From contig NZ_KB890025.1 in NCBI RefSeq assembly GCF_000372965.1, forward strand, positions 62,001-126,000: a DNA stretch of 64,000 bases. Reading direction: 5' to 3'. Source of the stretch: Hoeflea sp. 108 (lineage in GTDB: Bacteria; Pseudomonadota; Alphaproteobacteria; Rhizobiales; Rhizobiaceae). How positions within the stretch are numbered: the stretch's first letter is position 1; each line of letters opens with the position of its first letter. The notes below the pieces were generated by a model. The model saw only the letters and a program-made list of their open reading frames with translations. It had not been told where the DNA came from and ran no database searches. Shown piece after piece: positions 25,119-33,850 of the stretch. The translations under genes and the position numbers were made by a program.

Positions 25119-26654
25119 ATGTCGACGCCCATTCTCGAGATATCAGGAGTTTCGAAGTCGTTCGGCGCCATCAAAGCGCTGACCGGCATCGACTTCTCGC
25201 TGACGCCAGGCGAAGTGCATGCGCTGTGCGGCGAGAACGGTGCGGGCAAGTCGACACTGATGAACATCATCGCCGGCGTGCTGCAGCCTGACGAAGGCGT
25301 GATCCGCCTCGCCGGCGAGCGCACCGAGATCGCCAACCCAGCCGCTGCCCAGAAGCTCGGCATTGCGCTCGTGCATCAGGAGATCGCGCTCTGCCCCGAT
25401 GCGACGGTTGCCGAGAACATCTTCATGTCGGCGATCAATGCCCGCCGCGCGCCGCTGATGAATTTCCAGCGCCTCAATGGCGAGGCGCAGAAGGTGATGG
25501 ACCTGCTTGCGCCCATCCCGGTGCGCACCAAAGTCGGCGATCTCTCCATTTCCAATCAGCAGCTGGTCGAGATCGCCAAGGCGCTGACGCTCGACTGCCG
25601 CGTGCTGATCCTCGACGAACCGACGGCAGCCCTGACCGAGCCGGAAGCGCAGCGGCTGTTCGCGATTGTCCGCGAACTCAGGTCGCGCGGCATCTCCATC
25701 ATCTATATCAGCCACCGCATGGCCGAGATCTTCTCGCTGTGCGACCGGGTGACGGTGTTCCGCGACGGCCGCTATGTCGCCACCGACGAGATCGCCGCGA
25801 CCTCGCCCGACGAGGTGGTGCGCAGGATGGTCGGCCGCGAGATCGCCCAGCTCTACCCCGACAAGCTCGACCCAGATGAAATGCCTGGCGGCACCTTGCT
25901 CAAGGTGTCCGACCTGTCGGACGGTGCGCGCTGCTTCGGCGTCGGGCTGGAGCTTCGCGCCGGCGAAATTCTCGGCATAGGCGGCCTGATCGGATCGGGC
26001 CGCAGCGAAATGGCACAGACCATGTGCGGCCTGCGGAGATCGGTTTCGGGCGCGATCGAAATCGACGGCCAGCCAAGCAAGATTTCTTCCTATGCCGATG
26101 CGGTGAAGGCTGGCCTTGTCTATCTCTCCGAGGACCGCAAGGGCTCTGGCGTATTTCTCGACATGTCGATTGCCGCCAATGTCTCGGCGCTCGACCTCGG
26201 CAAGCTCACAGGCAAACTCGGCCTGCTCGACCGTCGGGCCGAAACCGCGCAGGCAACAGAGCTGGCGAAGCGGCTCGGCGTGCGCATGGCGGGCGTCGGC
26301 GCTGCCGTCTCGACGCTCAGCGGCGGCAACCAGCAGAAGGTGGCGATTGCCAAGCAGCTGTCGGTCGGCCCCAGGGTCATGATCATGGACGAGCCGACGC
26401 GCGGCATCGATGTCGGCGCCAAGGCCGAGATCCATCGCCTGCTGCGCGAGCTTGCCAGGCGCGGCGTCGGCGTCATCGTCATCTCCTCCGAGATGCCAGA
26501 ACTCATTGGCCTGTGCGACCGCGTTCTGGTGGTGTGCGAAGGACGGATAGCAGGCGAACTCGCTGCCGACGAACTCGGCGAGGAAGCCATCATCATGCTC
26601 GCCTCCGGCGTGCAGCCAAACTCACAGAATGCCAGGGCTCAAAATGTCGCCTAG
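25119..26654 (+). CDS. Sugar ABC transporter ATP-binding protein (RbsA/MglA type)
   Basis: A 511-residue double ATPase. The N-terminal half has Walker A GENGAGKST, signature LSISNQQLVEIAKAL and Walker B VLILDEPTAAL. The C-terminal half has the weaker P-loop GLIGSGRSE, signature LSGGNQQKVAIAKQL and Walker B VMIMDEPTRGIDVGAK. This is the standard layout of carbohydrate-uptake-2 ATPases. It works with the single permease downstream and the binding protein upstream. Confidence 0.94.
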   Translation: MSTPILEISGVSKSFGAIKALTGIDFSLTPGEVHALCGENGAGKSTLMNIIAGVLQPDEGVIRLAGERTEIANPAAAQKLGIALVHQEIALCPDATVAENIFMSAINARRAPLMNFQRLNGEAQKVMDLLAPIPVRTKVGDLSISNQQLVEIAKALTLDCRVLILDEPTAALTEPEAQRLFAIVRELRSRGISIIYISHRMAEIFSLCDRVTVFRDGRYVATDEIAATSPDEVVRRMVGREIAQLYPDKLDPDEMPGGTLLKVSDLSDGARCFGVGLELRAGEILGIGGLIGSGRSEMAQTMCGLRRSVSGAIEIDGQPSKISSYADAVKAGLVYLSEDRKGSGVFLDMSIAANVSALDLGKLTGKLGLLDRRAETAQATELAKRLGVRMAGVGAAVSTLSGGNQQKVAIAKQLSVGPRVMIMDEPTRGIDVGAKAEIHRLLRELARRGVGVIVISSEMPELIGLCDRVLVVCEGRIAGELAADELGEEAIIMLASGVQPNSQNARAQNVA

Positions 26655-26673
26655 GGAAGCGGAAGCACCGATC

Positions 26674-27660
26674 ATGACGGCTCAGATCAAGACCGAAAGC
26701 CAGGGCGCGCGCTGGAACCTTGCGCGGCTCGGCTCGATGCGCGAGGCAGGGCTGATCGTCATCATCCTGGCGCTGTGCATTGCCATGTCGTTCGCCTCGC
26801 CGCACTTCCTGACATGGGGCAACTTCCGCGCCATGCTGATGAGCTTCTCCATCGAGGGCATTGTCGTCGTCGGCATGACCATCCTGCTCATCGTCGGCGG
26901 CATCGACCTGTCAGTCGGCTCGGTCGTCGCCTTTTCGATGGTGGTGTCGGGTGCGCTATTTCTCGCAGGGCTCGATCCGTGGACCGCCAGCCTGATCGGC
27001 ATCGCGGTCAGCGCACTGATCGGCGCGGTCATGGGCTTCTTCGTCACCGTGGTTGGGCTCAACCACTTCATCACTTCGCTCGCGGCAATGGTGATCGTGC
27101 GCGGCCTGTGCCTGATCGTCACCAAGGGCACGCCGCTGTCGCTGTTCACCTTGCCGCCGGCTTTCAAGGCGATTGGCCAAGGCAGCTTTCAGGGCGTTCC
27201 CTATGTCATCATCATCTTCGTGGTGGTGGTTGCGATCTTCGACTTTTTGCTGCGCCGGGCGACCGCTTTCCGCAAGGTTTTCTACACCGGCTCCAACGAG
27301 AAGGCGGCGCAGTATTCCGGCATCCGCACCAAGCAGGTGAAGTTCTGGGTCACGGTGCTGAGCTCGACGCTCGCAGGTTTCGCAGGTGTCATCTACATGT
27401 CCCGCTTCGGGGCGGCCACGCCCACCTTCGGTGCCGGCATGGAGCTCAACATCATTGCCGCAGCCGTCATCGGCGGAGCCTCGCTCAATGGCGGCTCGGG
27501 CACCATCTTCGGCGCGATCCTCGGCATGGCGCTGCTGTCTGTGGTCACCAGCTCGCTGATCCTGCTCGACATCTCGGTCTACTGGCAGGACATGATCAAG
27601 GGCTGCATCCTGCTCGCTGCCGTCTCCATCGATCACCTGCTTCACCGCAGGAAGGCATGA
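26674..27660 (+). CDS. Sugar ABC transporter permease (RbsC type)
   Basis: A 328-residue inner-membrane permease with about eight to ten hydrophobic segments. The RbsC motifs VGMTILLIVGGIDLSVGSVVAF and GGASLNGGSGTIFGAILG are intact; the coupling loop reads GSNEKAAQYSGIRT. ATG 26674 follows GGAAG and gives the shortest form; in-frame ATGs at 26629 and 26644 overlap the ATPase gene and are possible. Only one permease gene is present, so it should act as a homodimer. The SorC regulator follows 14 bp later. Confidence 0.9.
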   Translation: MTAQIKTESQGARWNLARLGSMREAGLIVIILALCIAMSFASPHFLTWGNFRAMLMSFSIEGIVVVGMTILLIVGGIDLSVGSVVAFSMVVSGALFLAGLDPWTASLIGIAVSALIGAVMGFFVTVVGLNHFITSLAAMVIVRGLCLIVTKGTPLSLFTLPPAFKAIGQGSFQGVPYVIIIFVVVVAIFDFLLRRATAFRKVFYTGSNEKAAQYSGIRTKQVKFWVTVLSSTLAGFAGVIYMSRFGAATPTFGAGMELNIIAAAVIGGASLNGGSGTIFGAILGMALLSVVTSSLILLDISVYWQDMIKGCILLAAVSIDHLLHRRKA

Positions 27661-27674
27661 GCGGGAGGCGCATG

Positions 27675-28655
27675 ATGGCAAATGGAAACTCACGCGACGA
27701 AATCGCCAGTGCTCGCCAGATGCACCAGGCGCTCGTGCTCCACTACATGGAAGGCAAGACCCAGGCTGAGATCGCCCACGAGCTGGGCATCTCGCATGCG
27801 ACGGTCAACCGCCTGATCAAACGCGGCCACCAGATGGGGCTGGTCGAAATCAGGATCAAGTCGCCGATCGAACACCTCGTCGCCATCGAGGCGCGGCTGG
27901 TGGCGCTTGGCGGCCTCAAGCGCGCGGTGGTCGTGCCGTCGCTCGGCGACAATCCGCAGACAGCACTTCAGCGCGTCGGCGAAGCCGCAGCAACGCTGCT
28001 GCAAGACACGATCAAGGATGGCGACACCATCTCCATCACCGGTGGCAAGGGCGTCTCGGCCGTGGTCGCGGGCCTCAATGGCGGGCGGCAGGTCAAGGTC
28101 GAGGTCATTCCGGCGACCGGGCTCGTGCAGGGCAAGCACTACACCGACGTCAACCATGTGGCGTCGCTGATGGCCGACAAGCTCGGCGGCCGCGCCTTCC
28201 AGGTGCATGCGCCGCTGTTTGCCGACAGCCCCGAGCAGCGCAACATGCTGATGGGGGTCAGCTCCGTTTCCGACGTGTTCCGCAAGGCGCGCGAGGCCAA
28301 TGTCGCGGTGGTTGGCATCGGCTCGATCCTGACCGACGACTCCAGCTATTACGACCTGCATCCCTCGTCGAGCACCGACCGCCAGGCCATCGAGCATTCG
28401 GGTGCGGCGGGCGAGCTTCTCGCCCATCTCGTCGATGCTCAGGGCAAGGTCTGCGACTACAGCCTCAACCGCTGCCTGGTGTCGCTGACCCTGGAAGAAT
28501 TCGCCACCATCCCGCGCACCATCGGTGTTGCCAGCGGCACAAGCAAGGTCGCGCCGATCCTGAGCGCCATGCGTGGCAACCACCTTGAAACCATCGTCAC
28601 CGACGAAGCCACGGCCCTTCAGGTCCTGGAACTCGCCGAAGGAAAGAGACCATGA
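27675..28655 (+). CDS. SorC-family sugar-binding transcriptional regulator
   Basis: A 326-residue regulator. A helix-turn-helix at about residues 28-52 (KTQAEIAHELGISHATVNRLIKRG) is followed by the SorC sugar-phosphate-binding domain (ISITGGKGVSAVVAGL ... VGIGSI ... GVASGTSKVAPILSAMRGN). Effectors of the family are sugar phosphates, as for EryD, LsrR and DeoR. ATG 27675 lies 6 nt after GGGAGG (27663-27668); the adjacent ATG 27672 is too close. It overlaps the aldo/keto reductase by 4 bp. It likely binds the TGAAATATATTTCA palindrome in the locus promoter and responds to the product of the FGGY kinase. Confidence 0.9.
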   Translation: MANGNSRDEIASARQMHQALVLHYMEGKTQAEIAHELGISHATVNRLIKRGHQMGLVEIRIKSPIEHLVAIEARLVALGGLKRAVVVPSLGDNPQTALQRVGEAAATLLQDTIKDGDTISITGGKGVSAVVAGLNGGRQVKVEVIPATGLVQGKHYTDVNHVASLMADKLGGRAFQVHAPLFADSPEQRNMLMGVSSVSDVFRKAREANVAVVGIGSILTDDSSYYDLHPSSSTDRQAIEHSGAAGELLAHLVDAQGKVCDYSLNRCLVSLTLEEFATIPRTIGVASGTSKVAPILSAMRGNHLETIVTDEATALQVLELAEGKRP

Positions 28656-29641
28656 GCCAGCTTGTTCGCAACATCGGTCGATCGGGCATCGCCGCATCCG
28701 GCGTCGGCCTCGGCACCTGGGCCATCGGCGGCTGGATGTGGGGCGGCACCGACGAGGATGCCTCGATTGCCGCGATCCAGGCGTCCATCGATGCCGGCGT
28801 GTCGCTGATCGACACGGCACCTGCCTACGGCCTCGGCCGCAGCGAGGAGATTGTCGGCAAGGCGATTCGTGGGCGCCGCGACAAGGTCGTCATCGCCACC
28901 AAATGCGGGCTCAACTGGCATTCCGGCAAAGGCAAGCACTTCTTCGACCAGGACGGACTGCCCGTTCATCGTTATCTCGGCGCCGACGGCATCGCCCATG
29001 AGATCGAGCAGAGCCTGCGACGCCTCGGCACCGACCATATCGATCTCTACATCACCCACTGGCAGGACCCGACGACGCCTGTTGCCGAGACGATGGACAC
29101 TCTGTTGCGGCTCAAGCGGCAAGGCAAAATCGGCGCCATCGGCGCAAGCAATGTCAATGCCGACGAGCTGAATGCCTATGTCGAAGCGGGCCAGCTCGAC
29201 GCCATCCAGGAGCGCTACTCGATGCTCGACCGCGAGATCGAGGACACGCTGCTACCGATCACGCGGGCCAATGATGTCGCCACGCTCAGCTACTCGTCGC
29301 TGGCGCTCGGCCTGCTCTCGGGCGCCATCGACCCGTCGAGAAAGTTCGAAGGCGACGACCAGCGCAAGGACAATCCGCGCTTCTCCGAGGTCAACCGGCA
29401 GAAGGTTGCCGCGCTCAAGGCGGCCATTGCGCCCGTCATCGACCGGCACCGGGCGAGCATGGCGCAGGTGGTGATCGCCTGGACGCTGGCCCAGCCCGGA
29501 ATCACATTTGCGCTCTGTGGCGCTCGCAATCCGGCGCAAGCCCTTGATAACGCGCGGGCCGGCCAGATCAGGCTCGATGCCGACGATCTGACAGCCCTCG
29601 ACACCGCCATTTCCAGGCATCTCGTCGCGATGGACGCCTGA
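28652..29641 (+). CDS. Aldo/keto reductase
   Basis: A 329-residue NAD(P)H-dependent oxidoreductase of the (beta/alpha)8 aldo/keto reductase family. The catalytic tetrad is visible: Asp and Tyr in DTAPAYGLGRSE, Lys in VVIATKCG and His in LYITHWQDP. The cofactor loop GARNPAQALDNARAG is near the C terminus. It overlaps the regulator gene by 4 bp and precedes the GlpD-like gene by 21 bp. It probably interconverts a sugar or aldehyde with an alcohol in the polyol pathway. Confidence 0.91.
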   Translation: MSQLVRNIGRSGIAASGVGLGTWAIGGWMWGGTDEDASIAAIQASIDAGVSLIDTAPAYGLGRSEEIVGKAIRGRRDKVVIATKCGLNWHSGKGKHFFDQDGLPVHRYLGADGIAHEIEQSLRRLGTDHIDLYITHWQDPTTPVAETMDTLLRLKRQGKIGAIGASNVNADELNAYVEAGQLDAIQERYSMLDREIEDTLLPITRANDVATLSYSSLALGLLSGAIDPSRKFEGDDQRKDNPRFSEVNRQKVAALKAAIAPVIDRHRASMAQVVIAWTLAQPGITFALCGARNPAQALDNARAGQIRLDADDLTALDTAISRHLVAMDA

Positions 29642-29662
29642 CCGAAGGAAGCGCTCCGCACC

Positions 29663-31390
29663 ATGAACCGCAGCGAAACCATAGCCGGCCTCAAGGGCCG
29701 GAACGGCCCTGCCGTGCTCGTGATCGGGGGCGGCATCAACGGCATCAGCTTGTTCCGCGAGCTGGCGCTGCAGGGTGTCGACGTGCTCCTGGCCGACAAG
29801 GGCGACTATTGCTCGGGGGCGAGTGCCGCTCTGTCGCGCATGGTGCATGGCGGCTTGCGTTATCTAGAGAACGGCGAGTTCAAGCTGGTGCGGGAGTCGC
29901 TGCTGGAGCGCGACAGGCTGCTCAAGAACGCCCCGCATTTCGTCGCCCCGCTGCCGACGACGGTGCCGATCTTCGATCTCTTCTCGGGCATCACCAACGG
30001 TGCCTTCCGCTTTCTCGGCCTGACCCGAAGGCCAAGCCGTCGCGGTGCTGTCGTCATTAAGGCGGGGCTCGCCGTCTATGACGTCCTGACTGCCAGCCGC
30101 CAGCTGATGCCGAAGCACATCTTCCGCAGCCGGGCCGAAACACTGAAGACCTGGCCGGCGATCAATCCCGATATCCGCAACTCCGCGACCTACTATGACG
30201 CCTGGGTCAGCCGGCCCGAGCGGCTGGGCGTTGAAATGCTGAACGACGCGCTCGTCGCCAATCCTTCTGCAGCTGCGTTGAACCATGCGCAGGTCAGCGG
30301 TGACGCCGACGGGGTGATGCTCACCGACACGCTGACCGGCGAGACGATGCGGCTGAAGCCGCAGCTGATCGTCAACGCCACCGGCGGCTGGATCGACCTG
30401 ACAAACGCTGGCCTTGGCACCTCCGTACCCAGAATGATGGGCGGCACCAAGGGCTCGCACCTGATCGTCGCCAATCGCGAGCTGCACGACGCGCTCTCGG
30501 GCCACATGATCTATTACGAGAACGAGGACGGTCGCATCTGCATCCTGTTCCCCTATCTCGGCAATGTGCTTGTTGGCTCGACGGATATCCGTGTCGACGA
30601 TCCGGACGAGGTGCGCTGCGAGGCCGACGAGCGCGATTACATTCTTCAGTCGCTCGCCTTCGTTTTCCCCCATCTGCGCATCGCACCTGAAGAGATCGTC
30701 TTCCAGTTCGCCGGTGTACGCCCGCTGCCGGTCAGCGACGATAGCTTCACCGGCCGAATCCCGCGCGATCATTTCTGTGAAGCGGTTCCAGCGAGCGGCG
30801 CCGTGCCGGAGATGCTGTGCATGATCGGCGGCAAGTGGACCACGTTCCGCTCCTTCGGCGCGCTGGCCGCCGACATGGCGCTGGAGAGGCTCGGCATGAA
30901 ACGGGCCAGGGATACCGAGGAACTTGCCATCGGCGGCGGCAGGGATTTCCCTGCTGATGTCGAACGCTGGCTGATCGAACAGGCAGCCATTTCAGGACTG
31001 CCCCGTGCCCGCATCCGCGAGTTGTTCGAGCGTTATGGCACGGACGCGGCAACGATTGCCGAAGCGCTCGGCGATGACACGATGTTGCTAGGCTGCCGCT
31101 ACTCCATTGCCGAGCTCGCCCATCTGATCGCGCATGAACATGTCGAGAAGCTCGACGATCTGCTGCTGCGGCGCACGACAATCGGCGTGACCGGCAAGCT
31201 CTCGTCCGGGCTCATCGAGCAGGCGCTCGACATCTTGGCTGGGGCCAAGGGGTGGGATGAACAGCGTAGCGCCCGCGAGCGCCAGGAATTTCTCGCCCTG
31301 CTGGAAAGCCGGCACGGGCTCGACGCCACCAAACTCTCAGCAAGATCCGAAAGGAGCGCTCAATGCGCATCAGCCCTAAAGTCCGCATGA
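29663..31390 (+). CDS. Glycerol-3-phosphate dehydrogenase-like FAD oxidoreductase (GlpD/EryB family)
   Basis: A 575-residue flavoprotein. The FAD fold starts VLVIGGGINGISLFRELALQG at residue 19. The GlpD blocks DYCSGASAALSRMVHGGLRYLE (residues 47-68), VNATGGWIDL, GTKGSHLIVANREL and IGGKWTTFRSFG follow. A C-terminal helical domain runs from about residue 410. The family oxidises polyol phosphates at the membrane, feeding quinones. Between a SorC regulator, an aldolase and an FGGY kinase it resembles EryB, which acts on erythritol 4-phosphate. It overlaps the aldolase gene by 28 bp. Confidence 0.9.
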   Translation: MNRSETIAGLKGRNGPAVLVIGGGINGISLFRELALQGVDVLLADKGDYCSGASAALSRMVHGGLRYLENGEFKLVRESLLERDRLLKNAPHFVAPLPTTVPIFDLFSGITNGAFRFLGLTRRPSRRGAVVIKAGLAVYDVLTASRQLMPKHIFRSRAETLKTWPAINPDIRNSATYYDAWVSRPERLGVEMLNDALVANPSAAALNHAQVSGDADGVMLTDTLTGETMRLKPQLIVNATGGWIDLTNAGLGTSVPRMMGGTKGSHLIVANRELHDALSGHMIYYENEDGRICILFPYLGNVLVGSTDIRVDDPDEVRCEADERDYILQSLAFVFPHLRIAPEEIVFQFAGVRPLPVSDDSFTGRIPRDHFCEAVPASGAVPEMLCMIGGKWTTFRSFGALAADMALERLGMKRARDTEELAIGGGRDFPADVERWLIEQAAISGLPRARIRELFERYGTDAATIAEALGDDTMLLGCRYSIAELAHLIAHEHVEKLDDLLLRRTTIGVTGKLSSGLIEQALDILAGAKGWDEQRSARERQEFLALLESRHGLDATKLSARSERSAQCASALKSA

Positions 31391-32208
31391 ACCGTCTGTT
31401 CGCCAACGGTCGCTGTCTCGACGTTGCCATCGACCATGGCGTCTGCAACGAGCCATCCTTCCTTGACGGGCTGGAAGACGTGGCTGGTGTGGTCGACCAA
31501 CTGGTCGCGGCGCGTCCCGATGCCATCCAGATGAATTTCGGCCAGGCCGATCTGCTGCAGGAGCGCGCGGGCAAGGACAAGCCGGCGCTGGTCATGCGCA
31601 TCGACATGGGCAACCCCTACAACAAGACCCGCCACCGCGACATGTGGTCGGTGCTGCAGAACGAGCACGAACCTCTGATTGGCGCGCTGGCGATGGATGC
31701 TGCCTGCGTTGTGGTCAACCTGTTCATGCTTCCCGACGAGCCCGACCTGTTTCGACAGTGTGTGCAGAACATCGCGCGTGTCCGCGCCGACTGTGACAAA
31801 TACGGCATGCCGTTGATGATCGAACCGCTGGCGATGCTGCCAAATTCGGAGCGCGGCGGCTACATGGTCGACGGCGATGCCGAGAAGATCGTGACGCTGA
31901 CGCGGCTGGCTCGCGAGATGGGCGCCGACATCGTCAAGGCCGACCCGACCACGGAGGCTGGCGATTTCTACCGGGTGGTCGAAGCGGCGCGCTGCCCGGT
32001 GCTGGTGCGGGGCGGCGGCAAGGAGGACCTGCGGACCGTATTCGACAAGTCGGCGGCACTGATGGCGCAGGGCGCGCATGGCATGGTCTATGGCCGCAAC
32101 GTTTACCAGCATGCCAATCCGCGCGCGGTCGTGGCGGGCCTGATGGCGATCATCCACGAGGGAGCCGACGGTGCAACAGCCTGGGACCGGTACAGCCGGT
32201 CGAACTAG
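31363..32208 (+). CDS. DhnA/LsrF-type class I aldolase
   Basis: A 281-residue member of the DeoC/LacD/FbaB/LsrF group. The Schiff-base lysine is probably K192 in MGADIVKADPT. Other motifs are LDVAIDHGVCNEP at the N terminus and PVLVRGGGKED, then GMVYGRNVYQH, which form the phosphate-binding loop. Members cleave ketose phosphates or deoxyribose phosphate, or, as LsrF, process phosphorylated autoinducer-2. ATG 31363 follows AAAGGAG. Here it likely splits a ketose phosphate made by the kinase and dehydrogenase on either side. Confidence 0.88.
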   Translation: MRISPKVRMNRLFANGRCLDVAIDHGVCNEPSFLDGLEDVAGVVDQLVAARPDAIQMNFGQADLLQERAGKDKPALVMRIDMGNPYNKTRHRDMWSVLQNEHEPLIGALAMDAACVVVNLFMLPDEPDLFRQCVQNIARVRADCDKYGMPLMIEPLAMLPNSERGGYMVDGDAEKIVTLTRLAREMGADIVKADPTTEAGDFYRVVEAARCPVLVRGGGKEDLRTVFDKSAALMAQGAHGMVYGRNVYQHANPRAVVAGLMAIIHEGADGATAWDRYSRSN

Positions 32209-32278
32209 GGCATTTGCTCGACGCAGCGTCCCGCAAGCTGCGAACCGGTCGTGCGGGCACATGCGATCAAACAAGACA

Positions 32279-32315
32279 GAGCCTAATTCCCATTCGATGC
32301 GAATGGGATAGGCTC
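32279..32315 (+). repeat. Long imperfect hairpin between aldolase and kinase genes
   Basis: Two stacked inverted repeats: GAGCCTA / TAGGCTC outside and TCCCATTCG / CGAATGGGA inside, with a 2-nt bulge and an ATG loop. It is immediately followed by a 12-bp palindrome, CCAAGGCCTTGG (32315-32326), that abuts the kinase ribosome site GGGAGGGG. It looks like a dispersed extragenic palindrome or an mRNA control element. Confidence 0.55.
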
Positions 32316-32335
32316 CAAGGCCTTGGGAGGGGCTT

Positions 32336-33850
32336 ATGGGAGGATATATTCTCGGCCTCGATGCCGGCAACACCGTCATCAAGGCCGTGCTGTTCGACCT
32401 TGAAGGGCGTGAGCTGGCACTTGCCGCCAAGGACGGCCGGTCGTGCATGCCGAAAGCAGGTCATGTCGAGCGCGACCTGGGCGAGCTGTGGCGCAATGCC
32501 GTCGAGGTCATCGGACAGTGCATCGAACGGTCGGGTGTCGATGCCGCAGACATCCTCGCCGTCGGTTGCGCCGGCCATGGAAACGGGCTCTATGCGCTCG
32601 ACCGTGACGGCGAGCCGCTTGTCGGCATCCAGTCGCTCGACACACGCGGCGCAGCACTTGTGTCGGAATGGCAGAAGCAGGGCGTCGGCGAACGCACCTA
32701 TCCGCATTGCCTTCAAAAGCCGTGGGCGGCGCAGACGCCGACGCTGCTCGCCTGGCTGAAACGCCACGATCCGGCGCTTTATGGGCGCATCGGTACTGTG
32801 TTCCTGTGCAAGGATTTCGTCGTCAACCGGCTGACCGGCGCGCGCTCGTCCGACACCACCGACATGTCGGGATGCGGACTGCTATCGATGCCGGGCCGCC
32901 GCTATGAAGGTGAGTTGCTTGCCGCCTACGGGCTCGAGGACTGCGCGCCGCTGTTGCCGCCGGTGCTGGAATCGGCCGAGATCGCCGGGCGCATTTCACC
33001 TGAAGTTGCGCGCCTGACCGGGCTTGCCGAGGGAACATCTGTCATTGCCGGGCTCTTCGACGTGGTTGCCAGCGCCGTAGGCTCCGGCGTCACCCGCACC
33101 GGCGCTGCCTCGATCATCGCCGGTACCTGGAGCATCAACCAGGTCATCACCAACGAGCCGATCCGCGACCCCAGCATCTTCATGCTTTCGACCTACGATC
33201 CCGAGCGCTATCTGGCGATCGAATCCAGCGCCACCTCCGCCGCCAATCTCGAATGGATCGTGCGGGAGTTCTTCGAGCACGAACACGAAACCGGCCGTTC
33301 GCCCTTCGAGGTCTGCGGCGAGCTGGTCGCTTCGATCGATCCGACGAGTGATGTGCCGATCTACCATCCTTATCTCTATGGCGCCCAGACCAACGGCCAG
33401 GCGCGTGCCGGCTTCTACGGCATCGCCGGCTGGCACAGCCGTGCCCATCTGCTTAGAGCGCTGTTCGAGGGCGTGGCGTTCGAACACCGACGTCATGTCG
33501 AGACGTTGCGGGCAGCGGGTGCTACGCTCGACGAGGCGGTGCTGTCGGGGGGCGGCTCGCGCAGCGCCATTTGGCCGCAGATCTTCGCCGACGTGCTGGG
33601 CCTGCCGGTAACGGTGGCGCGCAGCCGCGAGACAGGCGCACTGGGTGCTGCCATTGCCGCCGCCACCGGCGTCGGTGTCTTCAAGGACTTCGCCGACGGT
33701 GCATCTGCAATGACGGCGGCGGCGCGCCACTATGAGCCCAATTGCGAGCTGGCGCAGGCCTATGGACGGCGCTACCGGCTTTATGGCGAAATCAATAAGG
33801 CGATGGGCCCATTGTGGCAGAGCATGGCGAGCGAACAGGTCGGGGCATGA
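32336..33850 (+). CDS. FGGY-family carbohydrate kinase (EryA/LyxK-like)
   Basis: A 504-residue sugar or polyol kinase. The N-terminal ATPase motif is LGLDAGNTVIKAVLFDLEGREL, as in erythritol and L-xylulose kinases. DKR-like substrate segments (AVGCAGHGNGLYALD) and the FGGY C-terminal block AVLSGGGSRSAIWPQIFADV follow. The catalytic aspartate is probably in AGLFDVVASAVGSG. ATG 32336 follows GGGAGGGG. It overlaps the GMC oxidoreductase gene by 4 bp. The substrate is likely a polyol or ketose brought in by the RbsBAC-like importer. Confidence 0.9.
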   Translation: MGGYILGLDAGNTVIKAVLFDLEGRELALAAKDGRSCMPKAGHVERDLGELWRNAVEVIGQCIERSGVDAADILAVGCAGHGNGLYALDRDGEPLVGIQSLDTRGAALVSEWQKQGVGERTYPHCLQKPWAAQTPTLLAWLKRHDPALYGRIGTVFLCKDFVVNRLTGARSSDTTDMSGCGLLSMPGRRYEGELLAAYGLEDCAPLLPPVLESAEIAGRISPEVARLTGLAEGTSVIAGLFDVVASAVGSGVTRTGAASIIAGTWSINQVITNEPIRDPSIFMLSTYDPERYLAIESSATSAANLEWIVREFFEHEHETGRSPFEVCGELVASIDPTSDVPIYHPYLYGAQTNGQARAGFYGIAGWHSRAHLLRALFEGVAFEHRRHVETLRAAGATLDEAVLSGGGSRSAIWPQIFADVLGLPVTVARSRETGALGAAIAAATGVGVFKDFADGASAMTAAARHYEPNCELAQAYGRRYRLYGEINKAMGPLWQSMASEQVGA

